This document shows, piece by piece, positions 35,059 through 46,231 of a stretch of DNA of 64,000 nucleotides (position 1 is its first letter; every line of letters starts with the position of its first letter). The translations under genes were made by a program, and so were the position numbers. Under the pieces are notes generated by a model, which ran no database searches, was not told the DNA's origin, and saw only the letters and a program-made list of their open reading frames with translations. Location: NCBI GenBank assembly GCA_964036045.1, contig OZ038383.1, forward strand, positions 62,563,725 through 62,627,724. The letters run 5' to 3'. The DNA is from Eutreptiella sp. 'Long Island Sound 2002' (Eukaryota > Euglenozoa > Euglenophyceae > Eutreptiales > Eutreptiaceae).

Positions 35059-38000
35059 TGACGCGTTCTCGTGGGGGGCCTGGCCACAGAACGCTGCGGC
35101 GGACACGCACAAGCAAGCAGGCAGGCAAAGCACTGCGCTCACAAGGGTATCCTCATGCTCTGGTCATCTGACAAAGCGTTTCAGGATCCTTGCCACTCCG
35201 AAACAAGGGAATGAAAGTATGTACAGCAACACATCAGGATATGCACACATGGAATTAAGACTGGACTGGGGTAAGGGCATCATACGACAATAGACACTCA
35301 GTCACAACCCATATCCCAATCCCAGGCCCAACCCTCTCAGTGGCTGGCAGGGGCGGGGGCTCAAACACAACCCTAACCCTGCTCAATCCGGACCCTGAAA
35401 CCCTGCCAATAGAGGAGGATGTCCCGCCAAGCCACAGGCGAGTTCCTGGGAACCAAGTTACTCCAATGCCAACCGACAATGGTTCCCCATGCTCCTTTAG
35501 CGGCAGGTCCGAACTCCCCTCTGAGCCAGAGATGGGGCTCCGCCATTATCCCCTAGGAGTTGGTAGCTGAAAATGGGCTGTTTCAGCCCAGACTGATATT
35601 GGCTCGAAAAACTCTAAAATTGACGCCTTGTCGGGACCAGCCAGAGGTAGGGACAAGACAACTGACCCTATGCCCTTCAAGTATGAACTCGCTGGAGCTC
35701 TCACCCAACATGGTTCCCTCTGAGTCCCCGGCATCAGGGCGCCACGGGTTCGCCACGTGGGGTCATGATGCCAAAATCACCAAAATTGGAGTCAACCCCA
35801 CGGCTGCCCCGCCCGGCCAGGGCGAGGCCAATGACTCAGAGGGGAGAGGGCAAGACCTAGGACCTTCATCTACCTGCACAACTTGAGATTAGGTCCGGGC
35901 TCCTCATGGCATAGAGATATGGGACCGCCAATTGACCACAGGGGGGGCTGAAATTGGGGTCCCAAAAAGGGGTCATTTTGGCTGCTCAAAATGAGCCAAA
36001 ATTGAAGGCATCCTCAATGGTATATCTCCACGCCGGCATGGAGATGAGATCCGCCGTTCCATATGTGATCAACTGGGATTGAAATGTGGACTCACATGTA
36101 CTTGGCTTCCAGAGAACCGCCTGAACCTCGGTGTGGTGGCGATCCAAACTGGGTCCACGAATGCCAAAATGGCAAAATCGGCCGTCTGGGGCAACCATCC
36201 AGGGTAGGAAATCCTGGCGATCATGTCGGGCCAAGCCTCGATTCACAACCATTGACATTCCCTTTGGTCCCATGCCTTGGGATTTGGCTTGCTGTCACAC
36301 TGGCTGCTTACTGTTCACCGAGGGGATGGTCACACGATGGGGCAGAAAGCAGCATGCGGTGCAAAGGGGGGGATCATGGATCGCACCAAAAGTTGAATAA
36401 CTCCGAATGAGCCGGAGGAGCAAATACGAGGCTCAATGACCTTCAATCCTTGGGCATATGCTAAAATACTGGCCCATCCCTCCCTGCTAGGTCTCTTGCC
36501 CCATGGAGATATGGCAGTTCCAATATGGCACACAATGGCAAAAACAGCGAAATTTGGCCGAAATGGCCCACACTCACGATTCCATATCTCCATGGCCACA
36601 GCGAGGATCCTTCCAACCAAAGATGCTATAGACACACGGGACTTAGGTCCCAATATATGCCACGTGCCAACCCTCGTAGTCGCCCTTAGCTATTTTCCCC
36701 CTTGGAGGGAAAATGACACGCAAATGGGGCAGAATGGCAACATACCCCAAATTGGGCAACTCACCATTCTCCCTCCACAAGAAGAGGCCACATGCGGACA
36801 CATGCCATTCGATGCGGGTTTATGTTCCCTCTCCGAATCGCCCTTTCCCCCTGGTCAAGTGGGTCACGCAACCCTGGGCCGAACATTAAGGGGGAGAGGG
36901 GGTATGTGGCCATTCTGGGCAAAACGGCCAAAATTCACCCAAAAGTGGTCACTTGAAAAATTGTATCTCCGTATCACAAGAGAGATAGGCCTTGGGCTTT
37001 TGCATGCATGCAGACCAAACCTTTGCTTCCCTTTTGCGACAAAGGTTGGGGTTCAAAGCGTTAGGGAAACATTTTTAACATTTCAATCCTTGAAGCACAC
37101 TATATATGGGCAAAAGTGCATACATCGGCGATATTGGCAAGCATATATCTATGGGTCATTGAAGAACAAAAGTATGAGCAAACACCTTTGGAGTAGGCCC
37201 ATAGTAAGTGCTTTCAAATATGCCCACTATGGTTACATTGTCCTCGTCCACCCATGTCATTAGCGCTTGCATATGAGCGCGTGTGCAAAGAGGCAGTTTG
37301 GCACGCGTGCTCACAAGGCGACGTTGTATAAAATAGAAGGCAAGGTTGCCAAAATTCACGAAGCCATTGACGATGTCCTTCATGGTCTCTACGTTACATA
37401 TTGTCTTGATTCCAGGGTCAACTCCCCATAGGCTTTGAGCACGAGCCTCAGGGGATTGGCCATTTTGGCCTAATTTTCGACCAAACTTTGCCCTTTTCCA
37501 AAAAATGAGTTTTGGTACGCATTGAATTGCCTGGAGCCATCGTTGAGTTGGCTCAAAAAACGAAAATGGCCTAGGGCTTTTGGTCTTGTGAGCATTGTGT
37601 TTGAGGATTTACGTGCATGCTCACAAGAGCACAAAGTTAATGTTTGCGCACGCAAATGACTTTGGTTTATGACACCCAAATGATGCCTAAAACATCCCCA
37701 TTGCCCGCTTTCTTATACAAAGTGATATGCCCACGTGAAAGGGGCATGGATGAAAGGCATAGGGGGGAGATGTGGAGTATCGTCCGAACTCATGGTCCTT
37801 GAGAACCATGAGTTCGAGCGATCGACGGAAAACCTTGCGCGCTGATTTTCTCGCAGACGCCACGGCCAAGAATTCCGGTCAACACACCAGATGAAAGAAC
37901 ATTAATAAACCCTCCAGATCCAGCCCTTAACTTCCCTTAGAACCTCAAAGGTACAGGAGAAAAATCCTTCGCAAAACTCGCCACGGAGAAGCAACGCAAA

Positions 38001-38293
38001 CGTAAGAACAGGCGACAACAGGCGGCAATTTCACGGCAATTAGAAATCGCGTTAGAAATCGGGTATTTCACCGATTTCTAACCGAAAATCCATCACGAAA
38101 GTGAAATTATGGTAATTCCACATTGATTTAATGGTTAGGGCTCGGATTCCGGATCCCGCGAATCAGAGAAGAAGGATTTCCCGCTGACGAATGGTGTTGA
38201 CGGTGTCCGTGCGGGTGTGACGGCTTCCGGGCCTCCGGGCCATGGGCTTTTGGGCCTCCGGGCCCTGGGCCACGGGTTCTGGGTGCCGCTTCA
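35059..38293 (-). repeat. 5' LTR of gypsy D
   Basis: Direct repeat of 5,646-8,880, same length. Its outer edge reads TGAAGCGG on the minus strand and its inner edge CGCGTCA, so it has TG...CA ends. The plus-strand frame of about 275 codons (36,436-37,263) corresponds to the one in the other LTR. Confidence 0.9.
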
Positions 38294-38327
38294 TGAGGTC
38301 CGCCGATGACTCGCAAGAACAAAAGGT

Positions 38328-38897
38328 GTGCTCCTTCTGCGAGAGCTGCGGATTGCGTCCGGTTGGCGACTCAAGGTGAATCACAATGCCAAACTGCGGT
38401 CGCTGTACTTGGGTGCCGTGCGCAGGTGGTCCGTGGTGACGCTGAGTGCGGGGATGCAAGCAAACCGCAGCCTGACCACCCGCCTGAACCGGTTGGGATG
38501 CGTCCTGTTTCCCACGTTCTCCTGGACGGCGATAGGAGTATTCTGTTTCCTCGAAGAAGGCCAACCCATGCTGCTGCCCGTGCACCCACGTGACGATGTG
38601 CCTCTCTCGTGCGAAGTTTCGCTTGGCGCACACGTCGGTGGCGAGCTCTGGACGAGCGGTTTGTTGGACGGCTATGGCGCCCGTTTGCGGCCGTCATGGG
38701 TGCAGTGGGATGGGGACTGGCTGTATGGAGGCACCATCTCGCCGCGCGAAGGGGTCGCCTTCAATGCATACAGGCCGCACTGCCCGATGCGCTGGATGGG
38801 CGAGCGCTGTGTGGTGGTCTTTTTTTCGATGGTGAGGTGGACCAACACCACCCGAGAGGTTGCCCGCCAGCTGGAGGCACCCGCATTCCCCCGCTAA
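38328..38897 (+). CDS. 2OG-Fe(II) dioxygenase-like protein (possibly TET/JBP-related) of T
   Basis: About 190 codons from a non-ATG edge of the open frame; the first ATG in frame is near residue 43. Landmarks: VHPRDD, where a metal-binding His-x-Asp would be expected, then SLGAHVGGELW, then FNAYRPH with a candidate distal His, and GERCVVVFF, whose Arg could bind 2-oxoglutarate. This H...GGxLW...PH...GxR-hhhhF order is that of the double-stranded beta-helix dioxygenases. In fungi TET/JBP enzymes, which oxidise modified bases in DNA, are known to travel with KDZ transposons, which fits a transposase neighbour at 1,805-3,232. The first motif is imperfect (HPR instead of HxD), so the enzyme may be inactive. 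Confidence 0.35.
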   Translation: MLLLRELRIASGWRLKVNHNAKLRSLYLGAVRRWSVVTLSAGMQANRSLTTRLNRLGCVLFPTFSWTAIGVFCFLEEGQPMLLPVHPRDDVPLSCEVSLGAHVGGELWTSGLLDGYGARLRPSWVQWDGDWLYGGTISPREGVAFNAYRPHCPMRWMGERCVVVFFSMVRWTNTTREVARQLEAPAFPR

Positions 38898-40056
38898 CCA
38901 ATTCCAAATGACCGCAGATGACCCACATGAGTGAGCTTGAGTGCGTCAATGAGAGTAAGGGGCATGGGATTCAGGCAATTTTTCCGTTGAACCTCATCCA
39001 CACCAGTCATGCAATGTGTGTTGGATCGTACGCGCGTTCTTAGCAGACCCCCCACCCAAAAAAAAAGACCAGCAACGGCGAAATACTCTGTGATTTTTCT
39101 GTTTTCCGTGTCTTTTCTTGAAAAAACAGGTGTGTGTACATTTCAGCGCTTGAATTGATTCAAACGGGGACTGGGCAAATCAAACGGGGCATTTGAATCA
39201 CCAGGTGGGCGTTGTGTATGAAGGGTGTCGGGTGTTTGTGAGATTTAGGGCGTTCCAGCTGTTTACACGCTCTCTGACCGCATCCGAGATACTGCAACCC
39301 AATCTGCAAGCCACCCAGCGGTCATGTTGTATGTTCTGGGAATGTTCCGGGATGCGGGTGAGTAGGATGTGTGGTGTGCGTGGTGTCGACAGAGGGTAAG
39401 CTGTTGGGCTGGGCCTGAGGCAGCACATGCACGGGACTGAACGCACAATGCACTCGGGTACATCAGTGCACCCTCTATGCGCTGTGCCGATGCTTCACTG
39501 TTGCGGGGAGGAAGCGTGGAGAGGGCAAAATCAAGTAGAAAACAGCACTGTAGTAGTAACACGGGGACCAGGTCGATTGAAGTGATTCAAATACCATACT
39601 TGAATTGAGGTTTGAATCACGGAGGCTCTGCCGGCTATACCAACGGGCACAAGAGTGGGGGTTCCTGGGTGCTACACCATAGCAACGGTGAATAGTATCT
39701 AGTAAGCAGGTTGCACAATGGCTAGGCAGTTTTATCAGACGCCTACGGGCTGCAGAATGTTACGACAGGACACTTTGCCACACAGCGGTGTTTGAATCAC
39801 AACTTGAATCAGCGTCGGCGGCGACGGCACACCGAAACTGCCACTTTTTTGTTGGAAGCCCTGCAGGTTGGTTTTGAAAGGCATCGTTTTCCATGAAACA
39901 AACAAACGGGGAGTCCAATAAGCCACAACGGCAGCAGAACGGCCCACAAGAAAAAAAATTATGCCTTTCTCCATACCACGGGGCTCCTGATTCAAACATG
40001 ATTCAAACGTTGTTCACGTCAAATCAAACACCGGCCCTGAATCACGTTTGAATCCG
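38898..40056. other. Non-coding end of T with GATTCAAA clusters
   Basis: About 1.15 kb without a convincing ORF. GATTCAAA/TTTGAATC clusters lie at 39,150-39,200, 39,575-39,625 and 39,785-40,056, becoming denser toward the right terminus. A homopolymer-rich patch lies at 39,045-39,130. Confidence 0.5.
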
Positions 40057-40097
40057 TTTGAATCAGGGCGCTATGTCAGATGCGGTCGCTTCTATCA
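40057..40097 (-). repeat. Right inverted terminus of T
   Basis: The reverse complement starts TGATAGA and contains GACCGCAT, TGAC and CCCTG, as in 1,015-1,055. The last 11 codons of the overlying gypsy B frame would be encoded by this terminus rather than by B. Confidence 0.5.
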
Positions 40098-41403
40098 CCA
40101 TGGGCAGTGCTTGTTCCTCCTTGTCAAACTCGATGAATTCGGCATTATCAGTCGATGTCCCATGAAAATTCACTTCGGAGTAGGCCTCTGAGGCGGGGTA
40201 GGCCCAGCGACTCAGGGCCTCCGCCACGGTGTTGTAGCGTCCCGGAATGTAAGTCACATGAAGGTCCAATTTGCTGAGAAATTCATGCCAGCGGCCTCTT
40301 CTCCCAGCCGGTCCACCAGGGGTATCCACATGTTCTGTCCTCCAGCTTTCAAGAGACTTGTGGTCAGTCAGTACTTCGACGCGATGATCCATTATCCAGC
40401 CCTCAGAGCGCCGTAGGGCACAGAGGATTGCATATGCTTCTTGTTCCCTTGGACTCCAATTTCGCTGTCTTGCAGTGAGCTTGCGAGACCAGAAAGCCAG
40501 CTGGTGATGGTGACCTTCGTCGTCAACTTGTTCGATTGTAGCACCAATGGTGTAACGACTGGCGTCTGTACGAATACAAAAAGGTCGTCCATCTAACCGC
40601 GGAGTCTTTAATGTAACCACATTTTCGAGTGCTTCCTTGAGACCAGTGAAAGCCTCTTCACATTCTGGCGTCCACTTGAGCTTCCCTTGAGATCCCTTCT
40701 TTCCTTCTACTTTGCCAACCTTGAGTAACTCTGTCAAGAAACCAGAGTACTTGGGGTAGAGGGGCAGAAACTCGTGATGGTGATTGCAGCAGCCTAAAAA
40801 AGCACGAAGCTGCCTGATGGTTTCAGGCCTTTCCCAGAGCTGCAGGGCAGCCCTCTTGCCTGGGGCTGGTCTTCTTGTCCCATCTTCCAAGATCGAGCCA
40901 CAAAATTCCACACTCTGGAGGAACATTTTGCCCTTCTTGGGTCCACACACGAGCTTCTCTTGTCGGAAAACTTCGAGCACTTTGCGAACTTGTTCTTCGT
41001 GCAACTTCAGGCACTCATCAACGTTTTTTCCCAACGGTGTGGCAATCAGAAGGTTGTCAATGTAGATGCTGCAGAATTCTTGTAAACCCAGAGACTCGTG
41101 CTTCTGAAACAACACGTTCTCCATCATCTTCTGGAACATTGATGGCGCATTCTTGAGACCCATCGGCATCACAGTCCACTGGACAGTGCCACAGGGCGTG
41201 CACATTGCCGTCAAATGCGTGTCCTTCTTTCGAAGGGATATCTGATGAAAGCCATGGCGCAGATCCACCACACTGAAGAGCTTGCCTTTTGCCCTCTTGG
41301 CAATCTCCTCCTCGATTAAGGGAAGGGGATGCGCGTCAGAAATTGTGGCGGCATTCAAGGCTCTATAATCCACCACTAGACGCCAAGCATCTATGCTGGA
41401 TTG
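40098..41403 (-). CDS. Gypsy B reverse transcriptase (main part) and RNase H
   Basis: RT motifs from WRLVVDYRALN, FSVVDLRHGFHQISL (catalytic Asp), PMGLKNAPSMFQKM to IYIDNLLIATP, where the usual second Asp of the catalytic box is Asn, then LGCCNHHHEFLPL; RNase H follows with IRTDASRYTIG, REQEAYAILCAL, LTDHKSLESW and YNTVAEALSRW. The N-terminal part of RT is at 57,385-57,580, beyond gypsy A: when A and one copy of ATCAG are left out, the codons on both sides join in frame in the right order. The frame ends in TGA 40,063-40,065, within the T terminus. Confidence 0.9.
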
Positions 41404-41408
41404 ATCAG
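41404..41408. repeat. Target-site duplication of gypsy A (left), ATCAG
   Basis: ATCAG here and at 57,380-57,384, directly outside the two LTRs. Confidence 0.85.
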
Positions 41409-42117
41409 AGAAAGACGTCCTTGAATTATGCCCTAGATCTTTTGATGTATTCCTGCAGGTTTTGTAGTTGAAAACCCAAACCAAAGCAGCAAGTAGAGCA
41501 AGAACAGGATATGGATCGGATCAATGATTGGTTTTGGAATCCAGTGTAACACAGAAGGGCTGCAGATAGACGAAGCAGGTTTATACACATAGATTCACTC
41601 ACAAATGGATAATACAAAAGATTTTATATGAAAATTGGTCTGACTCTTGCCTCAGAGATTGCATTAGGCACTTCATGTGCACTCTTTTGGGTGAAATGGT
41701 GCTGGTTAGGAATGTGGGGCATAGATGTCAGGACCACACGGAAAATGACTTGGCCAAGCAACTGAATTCAGAAACAGTTACAAAGTAGGACCACAAAAAG
41801 TGGTAGAAACGGTTGAGTATAGGGGTCTTGGGGTGGGAGACCACTAGGCTTAACCTCCAAGGCCTAAAGCATGAAATGCCTGTTTTATTTCGGTATATCC
41901 TCCATGAAGGAAGGTACCTCCGCTCAGTTGAGTGGTAGGGGTGAACTTCATGCAGGACTAGGGTCACAACCCTAGTTACTTTGAGAAAGTGTACTTTAGG
42001 CAACAAAAGAGAGACAAAAACACTTAAGTTTGTCTTAGCATCAGCAAAAGGGTTTTGAGGGGGGCTTGGCCTGGATCAAGCCCTCCAAGAAAGACATGGC
42101 AGTGACTTTTTCTTACT
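41409..42117 (-). repeat. 3' LTR of gypsy A
   Basis: Same length as 56,671-57,379; I count about 20 mismatches and no indel. Ends read AGAAAG...CTTACT on the plus strand, a short imperfect inverted repeat with AG...CT rather than TG...CA. Confidence 0.93.
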
Positions 42118-42128
42118 CCCCCCTGGAG
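42118..42128 (-). promoter_or_regulatory. Polypurine tract of gypsy A
   Basis: Minus strand CCAGGGGGG immediately upstream of the 3' LTR, the expected start site for plus-strand DNA synthesis. Confidence 0.75.
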
Positions 42129-44632
42129 TACTTGTTAGCTAAGCTAGTAGGACCAAGGAAAAAGGCTCAAATATTCCCAAAATTACCTCAGAAAATGCAT
42201 TAAACTTACCAAAAACATCCTCATCACTTCATAGAAGCCTATCACACTGTAGGTACCCTTGAAAAACAGTGTAATGTACCGTGAATGATGTCCCTTCGAT
42301 GGCGCATTCCTCAAAAGTCGCTGGCGTGCGACGAAAACTTTTGGAAACCGTTTGGGGGTAGTGGGGTTTGAACCCAGGACTCCCTCCCTAGAGCACATGT
42401 GCTTGCCCACTAGGGTACAGTCTAACGCTCTAATGCGGACGGCTATCGCCGTATAAACAGCGTTTTAGTATACGTCCTGACGGAGGGCCAGGGCGGAGCA
42501 ATACTCCCAATGGAGGACACAAACCTCCAGGAGCTGGAAAAAATAGTAAATGTAACCAGCAGGGAGTGATTCCTGCGGTTTAGCGGAAGGGGTTGCGATT
42601 TGGCAAGTGAAATCGTTAAAAATCGACGAAACCACGCGGGAAATCGTCATTTTTACACATAACTCAAAGTCGCAGACAAGCGCAAAGGAAGCGGACTCCA
42701 AGACAAGGGTTGCGCAAGCGTAGACGGCTTTTGGAAAAGAAGGTATGAGCCGTAGTTTTTAAAGTTTTAAAGGAAGTTTTTGCACAGTTGCATTAAAATT
42801 TTTATAAACTTCAGAGTCAAGTATTCAAATTCAGCCCAGACCACAGAGCAGGTCAACAACCCATGTCTTAGGTATGTCAGTGTTACCTCATACTCACGCA
42901 TTGCGTTCGTGTTGGTTGTTTCGTCAAAACGTTAGGGTTGTCAACGCTGTGCTCGTGTGGGGGGTTGGGTGTTCTTCTCTGGTGCTCTGCACAGGTAAAA
43001 ACAGGAATGAAAGGTATGCGATGCGAATGGAGCGCGCAGCGCGCACGTAGGGTTAGAATATGCGCTGTGCTCGCGATGCATGTGCCTAATCGAGGCATTC
43101 ACACCCTGTGACGCTTTCCCTGACCCCAAATTCACCCTTCTTTTCTTCTTCACAGGTAAGTAAAGAAAGCGTTTGTTTGTGTGTGGCCGTGGCGTTAAAG
43201 TAGGGTTGCTTAAAACGCTTAGGCTTGTTTTGTGTTCGTTTGAATTCGGCATTCACACGATGCATGGTGAGTAAGGTACGTTAGCCCAGGAGGAGCTCAC
43301 CTCCTGGTTGAGTCAGTGGTTCAGCCTCCCTTCCCTGCGTGCACATGATGCATTAAAGGGTAGGCCACGCGAATTGCGCACGATAAACCTTGTTAGGTTA
43401 CCCAGAGGCTCCTCGGTACGTTCTTTAAGATAACCTGAGGAGTCTCTTAAAGCTTGCTTGCTTGACAGGGGAGCTGATCCGTCAGCGTGTTTGCGAACAG
43501 TGTATTATAGGTCACACTGAGAAGGGTATAATACCTGGAGTGTGGCTTGGTTCCTCTGTCGCAAACACCCCTTCATTTGCCTCTGTTGTACAGGTGGGAG
43601 AGGTTAAGGGTGATTGTTGCATGCAGCAGCTGCCTTCGGCGGCTATCCATTTTTCTGCCCCAGCAGAACAGGGGCGCTGATCACAAATCAAATCACTGTG
43701 CCTCAGCCAGTACTGGCGAGGGCAGTTCGACTTCAACGACATCTGCGCTGTGCACGCAACGAGAGCAACCCTTCCCTCCAAGCCCTAGCAGAGGAAAACG
43801 CGTTGTGGCGTCCCCTGTTGAGCCACAGCTGTTTAGGAGCGCTGTGTTCTCTTCTCTTCTTCACAGGAGGGCCATTAGGGCCTGAGTGTTCTTCGGCCGC
43901 AGCACCCAGTAGCGTGTGTAGGGGTTAGGGTCAGCAGGCCTGGCAGGAGGTGAGTGCAAGTGATGAGTACTCACCCTGCCTTCGAAGGCTGGTGCTGGCG
44001 TTAGTGAGTGTAGTGTAGTGGTGTCTCCTGTCCCGCGTGCTTTTCCTCGTGAGCAGGGGAGTGCGTTAGCTTTTGGCCTGTAGCAAAAATGGGCGTTTTG
44101 TATGCCCTTAGCACACTTGGCCACCCCTCCCCTCTAGTAGGTAGGGCTTTTGCCGTCTTACCCCAAGGATAGGCGCCAGCACAGAAATTGGGCGCCATAG
44201 GAGTGGTAATAGTACCTGATTAGGACCTTCGGTCCGACGTCAGCGAAGCCCGGTCTCCGGGAGCCACGCTGAAGAGAGTAGTGAGACACATACAGACATA
44301 CGGGTCACACTTAGGGGTATGGTAAACCCTGTAAGGAAGGGTAGAACCCCATGGGTCTGGACCACTCAGGGGTCCTAACTGTGGGCTCGCTTGTCCCCAA
44401 GGAGGGAAGACACACCTTGCCTCATAACACCTTGCTTGTCATTCCCCCCTGGTGTAGTAAGCCACCGTTCTTCGTTGGCTCTCCAAGGTCATTACATTAG
44501 GGCAGTACCCATGCAACACATGGTCATCAAGGCACACACTTGCTGGGTGGCTGCAATCATGGTAAGCGGCCACCTGGCTCACGCTGGAAACTATAGGCAT
44601 GGGTCTGCAAGGCACAGACTGACACAGGGAGA
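42129..44632 (-). other. Gypsy A long 3' non-coding region
   Basis: 2.5 kb between the integrase stop and the polypurine tract. Only short ORFs on both strands, none recognised. It holds a tRNA-like motif (42,355-42,425) and inverted repeats such as AGGAGG-AGCTCA-CCTCCT near 43,290 and GAGGCTCCTC with GAGGAGTCTC near 43,400-43,445. On the plus strand four pyrimidine-rich tracts end in CAG followed by G (near 42,993, 43,155, 43,592 and 43,867); the second reads TTCTTCACAGGTAAGT, acceptor and donor back to back. Confidence 0.5.
42355..42425 (-). other. tRNA-like sequence with Pol III A and B boxes
   Basis: Minus strand: TACCCTAGTGG (10 of 11 positions of the A-box consensus) at 42,407-42,417 and GGTTCAAACCC, a perfect B box, at 42,364-42,374. 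No acceptor stem forms, so it is not a working tRNA. Confidence 0.45.
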
Positions 44633-46231
44633 TTAGTTTCGCTTCTTACGCTGGGACATAGTCTCAGCACGGGTTAGGAGCTGCCCCTCGTTGTTCTCAA
44701 CGAGGTAAGTGCGGAAGATGGGGTCGATACTCCCATCTGGTTGTATGAAGGCTGACATAGGTTCCCAGGTCGCCTCAGACAACCCATAGCCATCCCACAG
44801 GGTAAGGAATTTCCAGCCCTGTTTATACTCGTGGCGAGCAATACCTGCAACCACGTAGTAACCATCGACTGCCATCTCATCGGCAGTCATCCCTTCGAGT
44901 TCGTCTGCCTCCTCTGGACTGGCAGCGTTCTCTAGGTCTATACGTTCAATCTCACTGTCGCTGAGGCGCCACTCATCCCAAGACAAGTCGTCAGAAGAGT
45001 GATAGTGCCTCAACTGCTTAGGTGCACACAGCAGTTCACCACCTAGACGTGGACTGCACCTGACATGGATCCTGGATCCATCTATCCTGATGATACGATA
45101 GGGTCCAAAGTAAGGGTCCTGTAGGCAGTTACGTGGCCAGGAGGGTAGGCGTGAATGGTGTACCAAAACAAGGTCACCAACCTTGAAGCTGGCAGGTTGC
45201 CGTAGGCGGTTCTGTCGGCTCTGCTCACGGTCACAAATGTGCCTCAGGTTAGTACCAGCCTGGTTAGCCAGAGACTGCTTGTGTTCCAGCCAATCTCCCA
45301 CAGGGCTCTTGAAGTACTCAGGAAAGGGGGTTTTGAAGAACCAAGCAGGTCGTCCTCCATGGAACAGTTCGTGGGGGGTGAAACCCGTAGAAGAGCTCCG
45401 CTGTGAGTTCATGGACAGCACTGCCCAGGGCACTAGGCGTACCCAGTCCTTGGTGCGCTCCTGTTTCATCAGGATTCTTAAGTTTTGCTCCACCACACGG
45501 TTCTGTCTCTCACAGAGAGAGTTAGACGTGTGGGTATAGGGCACACCTGTGGTTACCTCCACGTTGAGGGCATTTAGCACTCGTTTGTACCACCCAGTGT
45601 CACTGCGGATGCGTACATCTTCATCAGAGTGCACCTGCTTAGGTGCTCCATAGGGTTCGAACCATTGTTCGACCAACATTTTCACAGTCTGCTCACCTGT
45701 GATTTTCTTATTGCAAGGGAACACACGGGTGAAGCGAGATAGACCACAGGTGACCACGAGGCAACTATCATAGCCGCCAAAGCGTGGTAGGCCGTGGATG
45801 AAATCCACGTAGAGAAGAGAGTTAGCACAATAGGGTATGGGTAAGCTGGAGATCAGGCCCCTATCTCTACTGTCGCTCTGCTTGCTGGCATGACAGCCAC
45901 AAGCATCCACAATGGTCTGCATACGCGAACTCAGTTCAGTCAGGGTTAGACTAGAGTAGAAACACTCACGGAAGAAATCCACTGAGCGATTAGCGCCAGT
46001 GTGACCAGAACTGAGATGGGACCACTGTAGGCACCCATCCAGTCGTGCCTCAGGCACAACAATTTGGTCCTCATAGAAGAGGTACTGATTGTTTTTTTAC
46101 CACTGGTGCCCGTCAATGACACGGGGTTCGAGACCAGTGCTGAGGGTTTGGAGAATTTCTTCATACTCTGACTGATAGTCGGTTAGACTCCAACCCTCCA
46201 GGATTCCAGCAGTGCGCATGGACAGGTCAAG
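44633..46231 (-). pseudogene. Gypsy A integrase with chromodomain
   Basis: From the DIRS junction at 46,231 the frame passes TAA 46,097-46,099 and then runs open for 474 codons to TAA at 44,633. HHCC zinc finger (SSGHTGANR, then a Cys pair in VDACGCHASK), core with Asp in VDFIHGLPRF, Asp in VHSDEDVRI and Glu in CERQNRVVEQ, a strand LVLVHHSRLP, and a C-terminal chromodomain (KFLTLWDGYG, then ATWEPMSAF) near 44,720-44,860. Such chromodomains read histone marks and steer insertion. Catalytic residues are intact; the single stop before the zinc finger would prevent expression unless read through. Confidence 0.88.

Larger units (their letters stand above)
5646..38293 (-). mobile_element. Gypsy element D with 3.2-kb LTRs, split by a LINE
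   Basis: Two direct repeats of 3,235 bp (5,646-8,880 and 35,059-38,293) bound a minus-strand gag-protease-RT-RNase H-integrase-chromodomain series. A purine run (minus-strand AAGGAGGGGGG) abuts the inner edge of the left LTR, as expected for a polypurine tract. The LTR reads TG...CA on the minus strand in the right copy; the left copy has C for the first T. Flanking bases TGAC and TGAG may be a 4-base target duplication with one change. Without the LINE and one copy of the duplicated 1.76 kb, the element would be about 17 kb. Confidence 0.85.
1015..40097 (+). mobile_element. Candidate DNA transposon T, split by gypsy D
   Basis: Plus-strand ORFs at 1,357-5,645 and 38,328-38,897 sit between two stretches of minus-strand gypsy B sequence. 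Imperfect inverted termini lie at 1,015-1,055 and 40,057-40,097: both begin TGATAGA and share GACCGCAT, TGAC and CCCTG in order. Just inside each end, and between the ORFs, are clusters of TTTGAATC/GATTCAAA. The ORFs include a DDE-like transposase and a dioxygenase-like protein. With gypsy D removed T is about 6.4 kb. No convincing target duplication is seen; the six bases outside each end are CCATCA and CCATGG. An alternative boundary at CCCTG (1,042) and CAGGG (40,068) would join the two flanking gypsy frames without a shift. The KDZ superfamily is my best guess because such elements can carry TET/JBP dioxygenases, but the assignment is weak. Confidence 0.45.

Noticed and set aside
35365-35395. 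CCCTAACCCT, resembling a telomeric repeat
   Set aside because: Only one partial unit, inside a gypsy D LTR and absent at the same place in the other LTR.
42355-42425. Functional tRNA gene
   Set aside because: A and B boxes are present but no acceptor stem or proper anticodon loop forms; kept only as a tRNA-like sequence.
43462-44124. Small ORFs on both strands in the gypsy A 3' region
   Set aside because: Short, overlapping, without motifs and not in the gypsy A frame.
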